Shown piece after piece: positions 42,477 to 51,082 of a DNA stretch of 64,000 nt; within the stretch, counting starts at the first letter, position 1; every line of letters begins with the position of its first letter. The stretch is taken from the NCBI GenBank assembly GCA_900757505.1, contig CAAEOE010000013.1, positions 54,552 to 118,551 on the forward strand. The letters run 5' to 3'. This DNA comes from an uncultured Collinsella sp. Lineage in GTDB: Bacteria > Actinomycetota > Coriobacteriia > Coriobacteriales > Coriobacteriaceae. The position numbers were made by a program, and so were the translations under genes. The notes below the pieces were generated by a model, which did no database searches, was not told the origin of the DNA, and saw nothing but the letters and a program-made list of their open reading frames with translations.

Positions 42477-43544
42477 ATGCGCGACAAGCTCGAAAAGATC
42501 ATCAAGGCCTACGAGGAGCTCGAGAAGAAGCTCTCCGACCCGGCCGTCGCCTCCGATATTAAGGAGTTCACGCGTCTCAACAAGGAGTACGCGCACCAGT
42601 CTGACCTCATTGCCGCCTCGCGCGAGTACATCGGCGCGCTCGATGACATCGAGGCGGCCAAGGAAATGCTGCACGATACCACCGATGCCGATGAGAAGGA
42701 GATGCTCCAGATGGACATCTCCGAAAACGAGGCCAAGCTCCCCCAGCTCGAGGAAGACATCAAGTACATGCTCATCCCGAGCGACCCCAACGACGACAAG
42801 AACACCATCGTCGAGATTCGCTCCGCCGCCGGTGGCGACGAGGCGGCCATCTTTGCCGGCGACCTGTACAAGATGTACCAGCGCTTCTGCGAGTCGCGCG
42901 GCTGGAAGACCACCGTGCTCGATTCCAGCCCCAGCGAGGCCGGCGGCTTTAAGTCCATCGAGTTCAAGGTCGAGGGCGACCGCGTCTACTCCGTCATGAA
43001 GTTCGAGTCCGGCGTGCACCGCGTCCAGCGCGTCCCCAAGACCGAGTCCCAGGGCCGCATCCAGACCTCCACGGCTACCGTCGCCGTACTTCCCGAGGCC
43101 GAGGAAATCGACGTCCAGATCAACCAGTCCGACCTGCGCATCGATACCTACTGCGCCTCCGGCCCTGGCGGTCAGTGCGTTAACACCACCTACTCCGCCG
43201 TGCGCATCACCCACCTGCCCACCAACACCGTGGTGCAGTCGCAGGAACAGCGCTCCCAGATCCAGAACCGCGAGGTCTGCATGCAGATGCTGCGCGCCCG
43301 CCTGTACGAGATGGAGCTCGAGAAGCAGCAGGCAGAGCTTGGTGCCGAGCGCCAGAGCCAGATCGGCCACGGCAACCGTTCCGAGAAGATCCGCACCTAC
43401 AACCAGCCCCAGGACCGCGTGACCGATCACCGTATCGGCTTCAACTCCACCTACAACGGCGTCCTTCTGGGCGATCAGCTCGGCACCGTCATCGAGGCGC
43501 TCGCCGCCGCCGAGCGAGCCGAGAAGCTGGCGCAGGCTGTGTAG
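42477..43544 (+). CDS. prfA: Peptide chain release factor 1
   Basis: A 355-aa translation factor that recognises UAA and UAG and triggers peptide release. The catalytic GGQ is in CASGPGGQCVNTTYSAVRI (about residue 228-230). The N-terminal helical domain and the switch region with QSQEQRSQIQNRE are standard. HGNRSEKIRTYNQPQDRVTDHRIG is the C-terminal RF1 signature. AAAGGAG precedes ATG 42477. It precedes prmC, which methylates the GGQ glutamine, a conserved bacterial pairing, although here about 640 bp of repeat-rich and decayed DNA separates them. Confidence 0.97.
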   Translation: MRDKLEKIIKAYEELEKKLSDPAVASDIKEFTRLNKEYAHQSDLIAASREYIGALDDIEAAKEMLHDTTDADEKEMLQMDISENEAKLPQLEEDIKYMLIPSDPNDDKNTIVEIRSAAGGDEAAIFAGDLYKMYQRFCESRGWKTTVLDSSPSEAGGFKSIEFKVEGDRVYSVMKFESGVHRVQRVPKTESQGRIQTSTATVAVLPEAEEIDVQINQSDLRIDTYCASGPGGQCVNTTYSAVRITHLPTNTVVQSQEQRSQIQNREVCMQMLRARLYEMELEKQQAELGAERQSQIGHGNRSEKIRTYNQPQDRVTDHRIGFNSTYNGVLLGDQLGTVIEALAAAERAEKLAQAV

Positions 43545-43547
43545 TGG

Positions 43548-43788
43548 GTTACGCGGTTTTGCCAAACCGCGTAACGGCTTGACGCTGCGCGCCGCCCAGA
43601 GCGACAATTTGTCATTCAAAAGGCAAGGCATGACCAGAAGGTCTATGCCTTGCCTTTTTCATGCCAACTTGTTCGCTCTGGACGTCGCTCGCTGTCCGTC
43701 CTCTGCCTGCGGCGTTGCCTTGCTCCGGATGCGGTATGCTCAACCTGTGGCGCCTTAGATGTAGTCATTGGGGACGTTCTTAAATGAC
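43548..43788. repeat. Composite palindromic repeat, copy 3 (A-B-C-D)
   Basis: A: 43548-43575 (GTTACGCGGTTTTG/CCAAACCGCGTAAC), three bases after the prfA stop. B: 43596-43681, an 86-nt hairpin from CCAGAGCGACAATTTG to GTTCGCTCTGG. C: CGTCGCTCGCTGTCCGTCCT. D: half copy GTAGTCATTGGGGACGTTCT at 43761-43780 followed by TAAATGAC. Confidence 0.85.
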
Positions 43789-43818
43789 TGGGTTGAGTAA
43801 AATACTTTTCGAGTTTAT

Positions 43819-44145
43819 TTAATCTGCTTTGTTAGAAATTAAGCTGTCTACCTGCTCAAAGTAATTAACAGTCTTCATCTGATATTGAAAATATTGCTCG
43901 AAAAATCGTTCAAGAAGTCGCGGGGCGATTTTTGATGGGTCGTGCGTCAAGCGATGTGGCAAGTTCTTGGTTAGATATTGGTCAGTTTTGGGTCAACCTT
44001 GCCAAAAGCTTGACGAATGCAGATTTAGACGTCGACGAATGAACATTTCAGGCAGGTTCCAAGCAAAATTCTGGGCTGATTCTCGATAATCGCCTTCAAT
44101 CGTCCCTTGCCAAGCGCTGGCCTCGCGTACAATCTGCTCCGACAT
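43819..44145 (-). pseudogene. AT-rich degraded frame between prfA and prmC
   Basis: Reading the minus strand from ATG 44145, one frame runs to TAA 43819-43821 with a single internal TGA (43995-43993). The first part includes EGDYRESAQNFAWNLPEMF and the second DPSKIAPRLLERFFEQYFQ and VNYFEQVDSLISNKAD. Base composition is near 40% GC, far below the neighbours, and suggests foreign origin. No ribosome-binding site is visible and I do not recognise the family. It could also be chance openness in AT-rich DNA. Confidence 0.27.
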
Positions 44146-44181
44146 TCGCGCGCCGTCCGGCGCTTAAGAGGGGAGGGCCCC

Positions 44182-45432
44182 ATGGCAAACGAGATTTGGA
44201 CCATCAAGCGCTGTCTCGAGTGGACCAAGGAGTACCTGGCCGAGCGCGGCGAGGAGCACCCCCGTCTTTCTGCCGAGTGGCTGCTCTGCGCTGCCACGGG
44301 TTTGGTACGCATCGACTTATATATGCGCATGGACGAGACGCTTAACGCGGCTCAGCTCGAGACCATGCACGCGGCCGTTGTTCGTCGCGCTAAAGGTGAA
44401 CCGCTGCAATACATCACGGGCAGCACGCAGTTTCGCATGATCGACGTCGCGTGCGCCCCCGGTGTGCTCATTCCGCGTCCCGAGACCGAGATGCTCGTCG
44501 AGGAAGTCCTCAATTATCTGGATGCCGAGGTGCTGAGCCCCGAGGCTGCTGCCCGTCAGCGTGTTGAGCTGCCTTGGAACGATGAGGTCGAGGAGGCACG
44601 CAAGGCTGAGGCCGCGCTGGCAGACGAACGCGCGACCGCCGAGCGCCGTGCCGCCAACCTGACGGCCGCCGATGAGGCTGCGCTGGGTAGCGACGTGCTC
44701 GGCAGCCGTGCCTATGCCGAGGAGCTGGCCGACCGCGAGGCCGAGGAGGCCGCCGCGCAGGCAGCAGAAGCCGAAGTCGTGGAAGCCGCCGAGTCCGAGC
44801 TCGACGAATACGGCATCGCCATCGAGGGTGCCGACCAGGAGACGGCTTCAGCTCAGGATGCCGCTTCGCCTGCCCCAGCCGAGCCCCGCATCGCCCGCGT
44901 TCTCGAGGTCGGCTGCGGCACGGGCTGCATCTCGCTCTCCCTTGCCTGGGAGCGCCGCGGCCACGTTACCTGCACCGCCACCGATATCGAGCCGCGCGCT
45001 ATCGATCTGGCCACCAAAAACCGCGACGCGCTCGGTCTCACATCCGATGAGGTCGCCTTTAGCCTCACCAACCTGGTGAGTTCCATTCCCCGCGAAGAGT
45101 GGGGCACCTTTGATGTGCTTGTCTCCAATCCGCCCTACATTCCGACCGACGTCATGCGCTCACTGCCGCACGAGGTCAAGGACTTCGAGCCCGACCTGGC
45201 GCTTGAGGGCGGCGCCGACGGCCTCGATATCTTCCGCCGCCTGCTCAATGCGGCGCCCTACATGTTGCGCGCCGGCGGCCTGTTTGCCTGCGAGCTCTAC
45301 GAGGGCGCCCTCGATGCCGCGGCCGAGCTCTGTCGTCAAGCGGGTCTGTCGGACGTGTGCATCGTCCGCGACCTCACCGATCGCCCCCGCATCGTCCGAG
45401 CCATCGTCACCGAGCCCAAACAGCGCCAGTAA
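44182..45432 (+). CDS. prmC: Release-factor glutamine methyltransferase with acidic insertion
   Basis: A 416-aa protein. PrmC N5-methylates the GGQ glutamine of release factors. The N-terminal helical domain (1-100) ends in VLIPRPETEMLVEEVL. The SAM motif is VLEVGCGTGCISLSLAWE (about 247-264) and the catalytic motif VSNPPYIPTDV. Between them, residues about 115-240 form an Ala/Glu-rich stretch (for example ADREAEEAAAQAAEAEVVEA) that normal PrmC (about 280 aa) lacks, probably a solvent-exposed helix or coiled coil. GGGGAGG precedes ATG 44182. Confidence 0.94.
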   Translation: MANEIWTIKRCLEWTKEYLAERGEEHPRLSAEWLLCAATGLVRIDLYMRMDETLNAAQLETMHAAVVRRAKGEPLQYITGSTQFRMIDVACAPGVLIPRPETEMLVEEVLNYLDAEVLSPEAAARQRVELPWNDEVEEARKAEAALADERATAERRAANLTAADEAALGSDVLGSRAYAEELADREAEEAAAQAAEAEVVEAAESELDEYGIAIEGADQETASAQDAASPAPAEPRIARVLEVGCGTGCISLSLAWERRGHVTCTATDIEPRAIDLATKNRDALGLTSDEVAFSLTNLVSSIPREEWGTFDVLVSNPPYIPTDVMRSLPHEVKDFEPDLALEGGADGLDIFRRLLNAAPYMLRAGGLFACELYEGALDAAAELCRQAGLSDVCIVRDLTDRPRIVRAIVTEPKQRQ

Positions 45433-45447
45433 TATTTATTAACTGGT

Positions 45448-45476
45448 TAGCAAAAATTATAAAGTAGTTTATAATT
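45448..45476 (+). promoter_or_regulatory. hicAB promoter with palindromic operator
   Basis: TTAGCA (45448-45453), 16 bases, TATAAT (45470-45475). The perfect palindrome AATTATAAA (45455-45463) GTAG TTTATAATT (45468-45476) covers the -10, as expected for autorepression by a toxin-antitoxin complex. Confidence 0.6.
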
Positions 45477-45500
45477 AGGACGGCTGAAAGAGGTCGGCCC

Positions 45501-45686
45501 ATGCAACCTCCTACCTTTCGGGAAATCATTGCCCTACTCAAGCACGATGGATTCGTGAAGGTCGCGCAAGTCGGTAGTCATGCTAAGTATGTTTCTGGCG
45601 ATCGTGTTGTCACCGTGAACGGCTCTGGTGGTGATCGACCAAAGAAGGGCACGTGGGCAAGTATTCGTCGCCAAGCTGGATGGTAG
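45501..45686 (+). CDS. hicA: HicA-family toxin
   Basis: A 61-aa mRNA interferase of the HicA double-stranded-RNA-binding fold. TFREIIALLKHDGFVKVAQVGSH contains the catalytic His in the G-S-H motif (residues 25-27), followed by AKYVSGDRVVTVNGSGGDRPKKGTWASI (split). Size and the HicA-before-HicB order are typical. AAAGAGG precedes ATG 45501. The antitoxin starts 12 bases after its stop. Confidence 0.9.
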   Translation: MQPPTFREIIALLKHDGFVKVAQVGSHAKYVSGDRVVTVNGSGGDRPKKGTWASIRRQAGW

Positions 45687-45697
45687 TTGGAGGCAAA

Positions 45698-46144
45698 ATG
45701 AGGCAGCGATTTACCTATGACTGCGTTCTCATAAAAGAAGACGACGGTTACTGCGCCAGCTTCCCGCAGCTTCCCGGCGCCTTTGCCGATGGCGATACGC
45801 GCGAAGAAGCGATTACCCATGCCACCGAGGCGCTGATGGCGTTTTTGGCCGACGACCTCAACAACGGTTTGACTCCGGCAGGGTACGAACGCTCGGCCGA
45901 GGTCGTGGCCCTTTCAGTCGAAATCGACCACGAGGACGCTCGGGAAGCGGCGTGCCGAACATTTAAAGATGCAGCGCTGGACCTCAAAGTCTCCGCTCCG
46001 CGGATTACCGCGCTGGTCAAAGCCGGAAAACTCGATGTTGAACTCGTCGACGGCCGTCGGATGATAACGATAGACAGCATCGAGCGCTACGCCGCCCAAA
46101 GATGCCACGCCGGCAGGCCAAAGAAGTTCGTCGCAGTCCAATAA
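45698..46144 (+). CDS. hicB: HicB-family antitoxin
   Basis: A 148-aa antitoxin. The N-terminal degraded RNase-H-like HicB domain reads FTYDCVLIKEDDGYCASFPQ and LPGAFADGDTREEAITHATEAL (residues 4-46). The C-terminal third (about 95-148) has a helix-turn-helix-like stretch, KVSAPRITALVKAGKLDVELVDG (split), probably the DNA-binding part that represses the hicAB promoter. TTGGAGG (45687-45693) precedes ATG 45698. Confidence 0.9.
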   Translation: MRQRFTYDCVLIKEDDGYCASFPQLPGAFADGDTREEAITHATEALMAFLADDLNNGLTPAGYERSAEVVALSVEIDHEDAREAACRTFKDAALDLKVSAPRITALVKAGKLDVELVDGRRMITIDSIERYAAQRCHAGRPKKFVAVQ

Positions 46145-46278
46145 CCCCCTCACTTTCACCGACTACTAGAGCCGCTCACCAAACCAACATGCGCTCTGGG
46201 CAAATAGGCTGAATGTTTCGTGCGAGAATGCCCCTCAGTAAACAAACTTTCACCAGAGCGTAAGGGGCTGGCATACAC

Positions 46279-47022
46279 ATGCAGACGGTCTATCGGGTAT
46301 ACGAGGGAACGCGCGAGCCGCATCGGCTCGCCGTCGAGCGCACGGCCGAGGTGCTCGGCTGCGGCGGCCTGGCCTTGATCCCGACCGAGACCGTCTACGG
46401 TGTCGCCGTGGCAGTCAACGCCTTCTCGGACGCCGTACCCCAAGATACAAGCGAATTCCCATCGTGGCCGCGCGATCCGCAGGCTGTCGTCAATGGCGCC
46501 GCGGTCCCTGCGCTCGGTACCGGCTACCGCCGCATCTTTACCCTCAAGCAGCGCAAGCTCACCCAAACGGTCGCCTGGCTGGTTGATAATGCCGAAGCAC
46601 TCGACCGCTATGGCGTGGATATCCCCGAAGAGGCTCGCGTACTCGCGCGACGATGCTGGCCGGGCGCCCTGACTATCGTGGTCAAGGCGGCGCCCTGCGT
46701 GCCGACCTTTATGCGCGCCGCCGACGATACGGTGGCCCTTCGCGCGTCGGCCTCGCCCGTGGTGCAGGCGCTCATCCGTACTTGTGGCAGTCCGCTTGCC
46801 TGCACCAGCGCCAACACGCACGGCGCGCCCGCGCCGGCAAGCTTTGCCGCCGTTGAGGACCGTATTCTGGAGGGGGTCGATGTGGCCGTCGACGCGGGCG
46901 AGACGCCGTGCCGCGATGCTTCGACCATCGTGACGTTTAAGCATGGCGAGCTCCAGATCCTGCGCCAAGGCGCACTTCCCGCATCAGAGATCGAGCGGGT
47001 CCTGTCCGACCCGATGCAATAG
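46279..47022 (+). CDS. tsaC: L-threonylcarbamoyladenylate synthase (Sua5/YciO/YrdC family)
   Basis: A 247-aa enzyme making threonylcarbamoyl-AMP for the t6A37 modification of ANN-decoding tRNAs. The YrdC motifs LALIPTETVYGVAVAVNAF (about 31-49), IFTLKQRKLTQ (in place of KxR(P)xxxPL), WPGALTIVVKAAP and ACTSANTHGAPAP are present. An insertion of about 30 residues (about 50-78) separates the first two motifs. It ends near the standard YrdC length plus a short tail and lacks a full Sua5 C-terminal domain. It is 13 bases before glpK and probably co-transcribed. Confidence 0.9.
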   Translation: MQTVYRVYEGTREPHRLAVERTAEVLGCGGLALIPTETVYGVAVAVNAFSDAVPQDTSEFPSWPRDPQAVVNGAAVPALGTGYRRIFTLKQRKLTQTVAWLVDNAEALDRYGVDIPEEARVLARRCWPGALTIVVKAAPCVPTFMRAADDTVALRASASPVVQALIRTCGSPLACTSANTHGAPAPASFAAVEDRILEGVDVAVDAGETPCRDASTIVTFKHGELQILRQGALPASEIERVLSDPMQ

Positions 47023-47035
47023 AAAGGTGTAAGCG

Positions 47036-48577
47036 ATGTCGTTGAATCTAGGTAGCCTGGGTATGGAAGACGCCTCGTTTAGCTTTGGCGGTTCCTACAT
47101 CATGGCGCTCGACTGCGGCACCACCTCGGTACTCGCGACCATCGTCGACGAGTACGGCTGCATCGTCGCCCAGGCGCGTCGTAGCGTCAAAACCAGCTTC
47201 CCGTGCCCCGGCTGGGTGGAGCAGGATCCCACGGAGGTGCTTGCCAGCCAGATCGGCGTGATGATGGAGGTCCAGTTTAAGAGCGGCATCCATTCCGATC
47301 GCATCGCCGCCATCGGTATCTCCAACCAGCGCGAGACCACGGTGGTGTGGGACCGCGTGAGTGGCCAGCCTATCTACAACGCCATCGTTTGGCAGTGTCG
47401 CCGCACCGCCTCGACAATCGATAAACTGGCCGAGCAGGGCTGCGAGGAGCTGGTGCGTTCCCGCACGGGACTTACGCTCGACCCGTATTTCTCGGCCTCC
47501 AAGGTGCAGTGGATTCTCGACAACGTCGACGGCGCGCGCGAGAGCGCGGCAGCGGGCGACCTCATGTTTGGCACCATCGATACCTGGCTCATCTATAACC
47601 TCACCGGCGGCCAAACCTTCGCCACCGACTACACCAACGCCAGCCGCACGGCGCTCTTCAATATTCATACGCTGGACTGGGACGATGACCTGCTGGCTCT
47701 CTTCGACATCCCGCGTGCCATGATGCCCGAGGTCCGTTGGAGCGCCGGTGACTACGGCCGCGTCGCGAGCGACATCATGACCAACATGCCGCCCATCATG
47801 GGTGTGGCGGGCGACCAGCAGGCATCGCTGTTCGGTCACTGCTGCTTCCATCCCGGCCAGACCAAAAACACCTATGGCACGGGCTGCTTTATGCTCATGA
47901 ACACCGGCGACGAGATCGTCGAATCCAAGAATGGCCTGGTCTCCACCATCGGTATCGCTGCGAACGGCAAGGTCAGCTATGCGCTCGAGGGCTCTATTTT
48001 TGCCGCCGGCTCAACGATGAACTGGCTGCGCGACAACATGGGCGTTATCTCCAACGTATCCGAATCGGCACAGCTCGCCTCCTCGATCGGCGATAACGAG
48101 GGATGCTACTTTGTCCCCGCTTTTGCGGGCTTGGGTGCTCCTTGGTGGGACGCGCACGCCCGCGGCATCGTATGCGGTCTGACCGGCGCCTCGAGTCGCG
48201 CGACCATCGTGCGTGCCGCTTGCGAGTCCATGGCCTATCAGAGCTATGACGTGCTGCGTGCCATGGAGCAGGACGTGGGTCTTTCGATCGAGCGCCTGTC
48301 CGTCGATGGCGGCGCCTCGCGCAACGAGTTCATCATGCAGTTCCAGGCAGACTTGCTGGATATCCCCGTACTGCAATGTGAGTCGGTGGAGACAACGGCG
48401 ATCGGTGCCGCGTATCTGGCGGGCCTCGCGGTTGGGTATTGGGAGGATCTGGAGGAGCTGGAGCAAAACACCCAGATCGTCAAGACATTCCATCCCCATA
48501 TGTCCGTTGAGCGTCGCGAGCACAACCTGGACGGTTGGCACGATGCGGTCAGGCGTTCGCTCAGCACCGCTCAATAG
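47036..48577 (+). CDS. glpK: Glycerol kinase
   Basis: A 513-aa FGGY-family kinase producing glycerol-3-phosphate. Marks: [19 protein letters not shown] (22-40, phosphate loop), [31 protein letters not shown] with the substrate-binding Arg, [13 protein letters not shown] and [21 protein letters not shown] (split; the FGGY signature region). The N-terminus has about 20 residues ahead of the usual start, so translation could begin at ATG 47063 or 47102; AAAGGTG before 47036 supports the longer form. No glpF or glpD is in the window. Confidence 0.94.
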   Translation: MSLNLGSLGMEDASFSFGGSYIMALDCGTTSVLATIVDEYGCIVAQARRSVKTSFPCPGWVEQDPTEVLASQIGVMMEVQFKSGIHSDRIAAIGISNQRETTVVWDRVSGQPIYNAIVWQCRRTASTIDKLAEQGCEELVRSRTGLTLDPYFSASKVQWILDNVDGARESAAAGDLMFGTIDTWLIYNLTGGQTFATDYTNASRTALFNIHTLDWDDDLLALFDIPRAMMPEVRWSAGDYGRVASDIMTNMPPIMGVAGDQQASLFGHCCFHPGQTKNTYGTGCFMLMNTGDEIVESKNGLVSTIGIAANGKVSYALEGSIFAAGSTMNWLRDNMGVISNVSESAQLASSIGDNEGCYFVPAFAGLGAPWWDAHARGIVCGLTGASSRATIVRAACESMAYQSYDVLRAMEQDVGLSIERLSVDGGASRNEFIMQFQADLLDIPVLQCESVETTAIGAAYLAGLAVGYWEDLEELEQNTQIVKTFHPHMSVERREHNLDGWHDAVRRSLSTAQ

Positions 48578-48698
48578 GGCTGCGACGGGGCACTCGATAC
48601 AACAAACCGCTAAACTTATGCACGGCGTGCGGCAACAGCACCGCGGCGCGCCATGTCAGCAAGGCCATCTTGCGGCCGCAATGAAAGGGGCAAGATCC

Positions 48699-49346
48699 AT
48701 GACCGTTACCTACGATACGTCCCGCGTGACGCTTGTCGATCATCCGCTCGTCCAGCATAAGCTGTCGATCCTGCGCGACAAGAGCACCGGCACCAACCAG
48801 TTCCGCCAGCTCGTACGCGAGCTCGCGCTCTTTGACGGCTACGAGGCCATGCGCGACCTGCCCATGGAGGATGTCGAAGTCGAGACTCCCATCACGACCG
48901 CCACGTTCAAGCAGCTTGCCGGCAAGAAGCTCGCCATCGTCCCCATTCTGCGCGCGGGCCTTGGCATGGTCGACGGCATCCTCGACCTGGTGCCTTCTGC
49001 CCGCGTGGGCCACATTGGCATGGAGCGCGACGAGGTTACCCACGAGCCGCATGAGTATTACTGCAAGATGCCCAAGGATATCGATCAGCGCATCTGCCTG
49101 GTCGTCGACCCCATGCTCGCCACGGGCGGTTCGGCCGAGATGGCCATCAGCTACCTGCGCGAGCGCGGTGTCAAGGACATCCGCATGCTGTGCATCGTCG
49201 CGGCCCCCGAGGGCCTCAAGTCGCTGACCGAGAAAGACCCCGACGTGCATATCTATACCTGCGCCATCGACGACCACCTCAACGAGGCCGCCTACATCGT
49301 CCCCGGCTTGGGCGATGCCGGCGACCGCATCTACGGCACGCTGTAG
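48699..49346 (+). CDS. upp: Uracil phosphoribosyltransferase
   Basis: A 215-aa salvage enzyme converting uracil and PRPP to UMP. It shows [22 protein letters not shown] (split; 9-30), [25 protein letters not shown], the PRPP loop [16 protein letters not shown] (about 131-146) and the C-terminal [16 protein letters not shown] that binds uracil. ATG 48699 follows GAAAGGGG. A much longer open frame starting inside glpK is not coding. It stands alone before the ATP synthase operon. Confidence 0.96.
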   Translation: MTVTYDTSRVTLVDHPLVQHKLSILRDKSTGTNQFRQLVRELALFDGYEAMRDLPMEDVEVETPITTATFKQLAGKKLAIVPILRAGLGMVDGILDLVPSARVGHIGMERDEVTHEPHEYYCKMPKDIDQRICLVVDPMLATGGSAEMAISYLRERGVKDIRMLCIVAAPEGLKSLTEKDPDVHIYTCAIDDHLNEAAYIVPGLGDAGDRIYGTL

Positions 49347-49539
49347 TCGTCGGGCCTTGTCGGCTACGGTCACAAATACGAAGAAATGGTGCGCGCGGGC
49401 GAGTAAAAGACGTCCACGCGCACTCCTGTTAACGGACGTTTAGCCCAGAGGGGTTCGCGAAAAAACGTATTACCGTACCTGCGGCATAAAGAAGGTCTTA
49501 AGAAAACGAACAGGTGCGTATTAACCGATGCTTTTTCGG

Positions 49540-49567
49540 TTGTACTTTAGCGATTGGCTCGTACAAT
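49540..49567 (+). promoter_or_regulatory. Likely promoter of the ATP synthase operon
   Basis: TTGTAC (49540-49545), 16 bases, TACAAT (49562-49567), about 60 bases before the first operon gene. The gap 49347-49629 otherwise shows no gene. Confidence 0.55.
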
Positions 49568-49629
49568 AGTCACCAATGTTTGGCGGGAACTGTCCTGTGA
49601 GGCGATAAAAAAGGAAAGTGAGGACGCCA

Positions 49630-49941
49630 GTGTTTCAGATAGCCGATCTGCTCGCTATCGTTGCAGGTGCCATCGCGGGCGCGATTGCCTTCCTTCCCTT
49701 TGTCTTTACGCTCAAGCCGGTTCTTGACGATAAGCAGAATGCGGACATGCTCAAGGGTATGGTGAGTCTCGCGGTCTCGGCAATCGCGTTGCTTGTCTTT
49801 ACCTTGGTTGTGTTTGTGTTGTTCGGAGAGGCATTTCGCATGTTCCTCCTGGGCGAGGCGATCGGCTTCGTGGCCTTTATGGCCGCCTGCGCGGTTCGCG
49901 TCGCCAAGGCGCTGCGAGATCCTCATGAGGTCGAAAGGTAA
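49630..49941 (+). CDS. AtpI-like small membrane protein
   Basis: A 103-aa membrane protein with three to four hydrophobic segments (LLAIVAGAIAGAIAFLPFVF, MVSLAVSAIALLVFTLVVFV, then a further hydrophobic stretch near the end). Its place directly before atpB, three bases from that start, is where atpI (assembly factor or Mg2+/Ca2+ protein) or a similar gene lies. Sequence is not conserved enough to be sure of orthology. The GTG at 49630 is preferred over GTG 49618, which overlaps the AAGGAA site. Confidence 0.7.
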   Translation: MFQIADLLAIVAGAIAGAIAFLPFVFTLKPVLDDKQNADMLKGMVSLAVSAIALLVFTLVVFVLFGEAFRMFLLGEAIGFVAFMAACAVRVAKALRDPHEVER

Positions 49942-49944
49942 GTC

Positions 49945-50748
49945 GTGGAAATTTTTGAAAAGCTGCCTGATGAGATTAATCATCTGGTCAGCGAGTTCAG
50001 CTCCACCCCTGTCGTGGGCGATCTGAGCTGCGGTATCACGCAGTACTCGTTTTGGCTGATCGTCTCCACGATCGTGCTCCTGATCGTCCTGGCCGTGTTC
50101 AAGAAGAAGCAGACCCTGGTTCCCAAGGGCTTCTTCGTCAACGGTTTCGAGTACATCATCGAGTACGTCGAGAACGATATCGGCAAGGGTGTCGTGGGTG
50201 AGAACTGGAAGAAGCACTTCCCGTTCCTGTGCTCGCTTTTCCTGTTCATCCTGATCAATAACATGATCGGCCTGATCCCGGGAATGAAGCCCGGCACCGG
50301 CGCAATCGGCTCCACCGCCGCACTCGCCATTTTCGCCTTCGTGTACTTCATCTACTACGGATGCAAGGCTCACGGCGTGATCGGCTACATCAAGAGCCTC
50401 GCCCCGCAGGGCGTGAGCTTCCCGATGAACGTGCTCGTGTGGGTCGTCGAGCTTTTCTCGACCTTCCTGCGCCTCATCACGCTCGCCGTCCGTCTGTTCT
50501 GCAACATGTTCGCAGGACACGTGGTCATGGGCTCGTTCGCCATCATGGCGAGCATGTTCATGCAGCCGCTGCTTCAGCAGGTTTCCGCGGCCCACGCCGT
50601 CGGCGCCCTGCCTTCGCTGGCCTGGCTTGCCATCCTCATCCTGATCTATGCGATCGAGCTTGTGGTCGGCGCCATCCAGGCTTACGTCTTCACGGTCCTT
50701 ACCGCCGTGTATGTCTCCGAGGCAGAGGAGGTCGCGGAGGAGGAGTAG
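49945..50748 (+). CDS. atpB: ATP synthase F0 subunit a
   Basis: A 267-aa membrane subunit forming the ion half-channels. The essential Arg is in FLRLITLAVRLFCNMFAGH (about residue 183). SLFLFILINNMIGLIPGM and the C-terminal LAWLAILILIYAIELVVGAIQAYVF are the usual helix sequences. Starts at GTG 49945 after GAAAGGT. Followed by a 124-bp gap before atpE, the largest in the operon. Confidence 0.96.
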   Translation: MEIFEKLPDEINHLVSEFSSTPVVGDLSCGITQYSFWLIVSTIVLLIVLAVFKKKQTLVPKGFFVNGFEYIIEYVENDIGKGVVGENWKKHFPFLCSLFLFILINNMIGLIPGMKPGTGAIGSTAALAIFAFVYFIYYGCKAHGVIGYIKSLAPQGVSFPMNVLVWVVELFSTFLRLITLAVRLFCNMFAGHVVMGSFAIMASMFMQPLLQQVSAAHAVGALPSLAWLAILILIYAIELVVGAIQAYVFTVLTAVYVSEAEEVAEEE

Positions 50749-50836
50749 TCTTCCGTTCGCGCCTTAAAGGTAAGGCAATTCGTTAAACCGCCGGTGCCCG
50801 TACCCATGGAGCCCGGCAGTTATAAAAAGGTTATCC

Positions 50837-50868
50837 TGCGTGAAATAAGACACGCACGACAAAGGAGG
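50837..50868 (+). promoter_or_regulatory. Hairpin and strong Shine-Dalgarno ahead of atpE
   Basis: TGCGTG/CACGCA hairpin (50837-50856), then AAAGGAGG (50861-50868) at ideal distance from GTG 50873. A strong translation signal fits the high copy number of subunit c. Confidence 0.55.
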
Positions 50869-50872
50869 AATC

Positions 50873-51067
50873 GTGGGAGTTATCGGTTACGGTCTCGGTG
50901 TTATCGGCGCTGGTCTTGCTATCGGCCTGTCTGCTCTGGGTGCTACGGGTGCTATGGCCCGTCAGCCTGAGGTCCAGGGCCGCGTGTTCACCGTCTTCAT
51001 CATGGGCTCCGCCTTCGGCGAGGCTCTGGCTCTGATCGGCTTCGTTGTCGCGCTGATCGTTAAATAG
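50873..51067 (+). CDS. atpE: ATP synthase F0 subunit c
   Basis: A 64-aa two-helix proteolipid forming the rotor ring. Helix 1 is GLGVIGAGLAIGLSALGATGA with the Gly-rich packing pattern, the polar loop is ARQPEVQGR, and helix 2 has the ion-binding Glu in GSAFGEALALIGFVV. Ala after the Glu, instead of Ser or Thr, and no Gln in helix 1 argue for proton rather than sodium coupling. It is shorter than most c subunits (about 70-90 aa) because the N-terminus is trimmed. Confidence 0.95.
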   Translation: MGVIGYGLGVIGAGLAIGLSALGATGAMARQPEVQGRVFTVFIMGSAFGEALALIGFVVALIVK

Positions 51068-51082
51068 CACGGAGCGTCAAGT

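Noticed and set aside
48213..48698. N-terminal extension of upp reaching into glpK
   Set aside because: The extension is the glpK sequence read in another frame. The family N-terminus begins at ATG 48699 with a good binding site.
50873..51067. Sodium-coupled ATP synthase
   Set aside because: The c subunit lacks the helix-1 Gln and the Ser/Thr after the essential Glu that mark Na+-binding rings.
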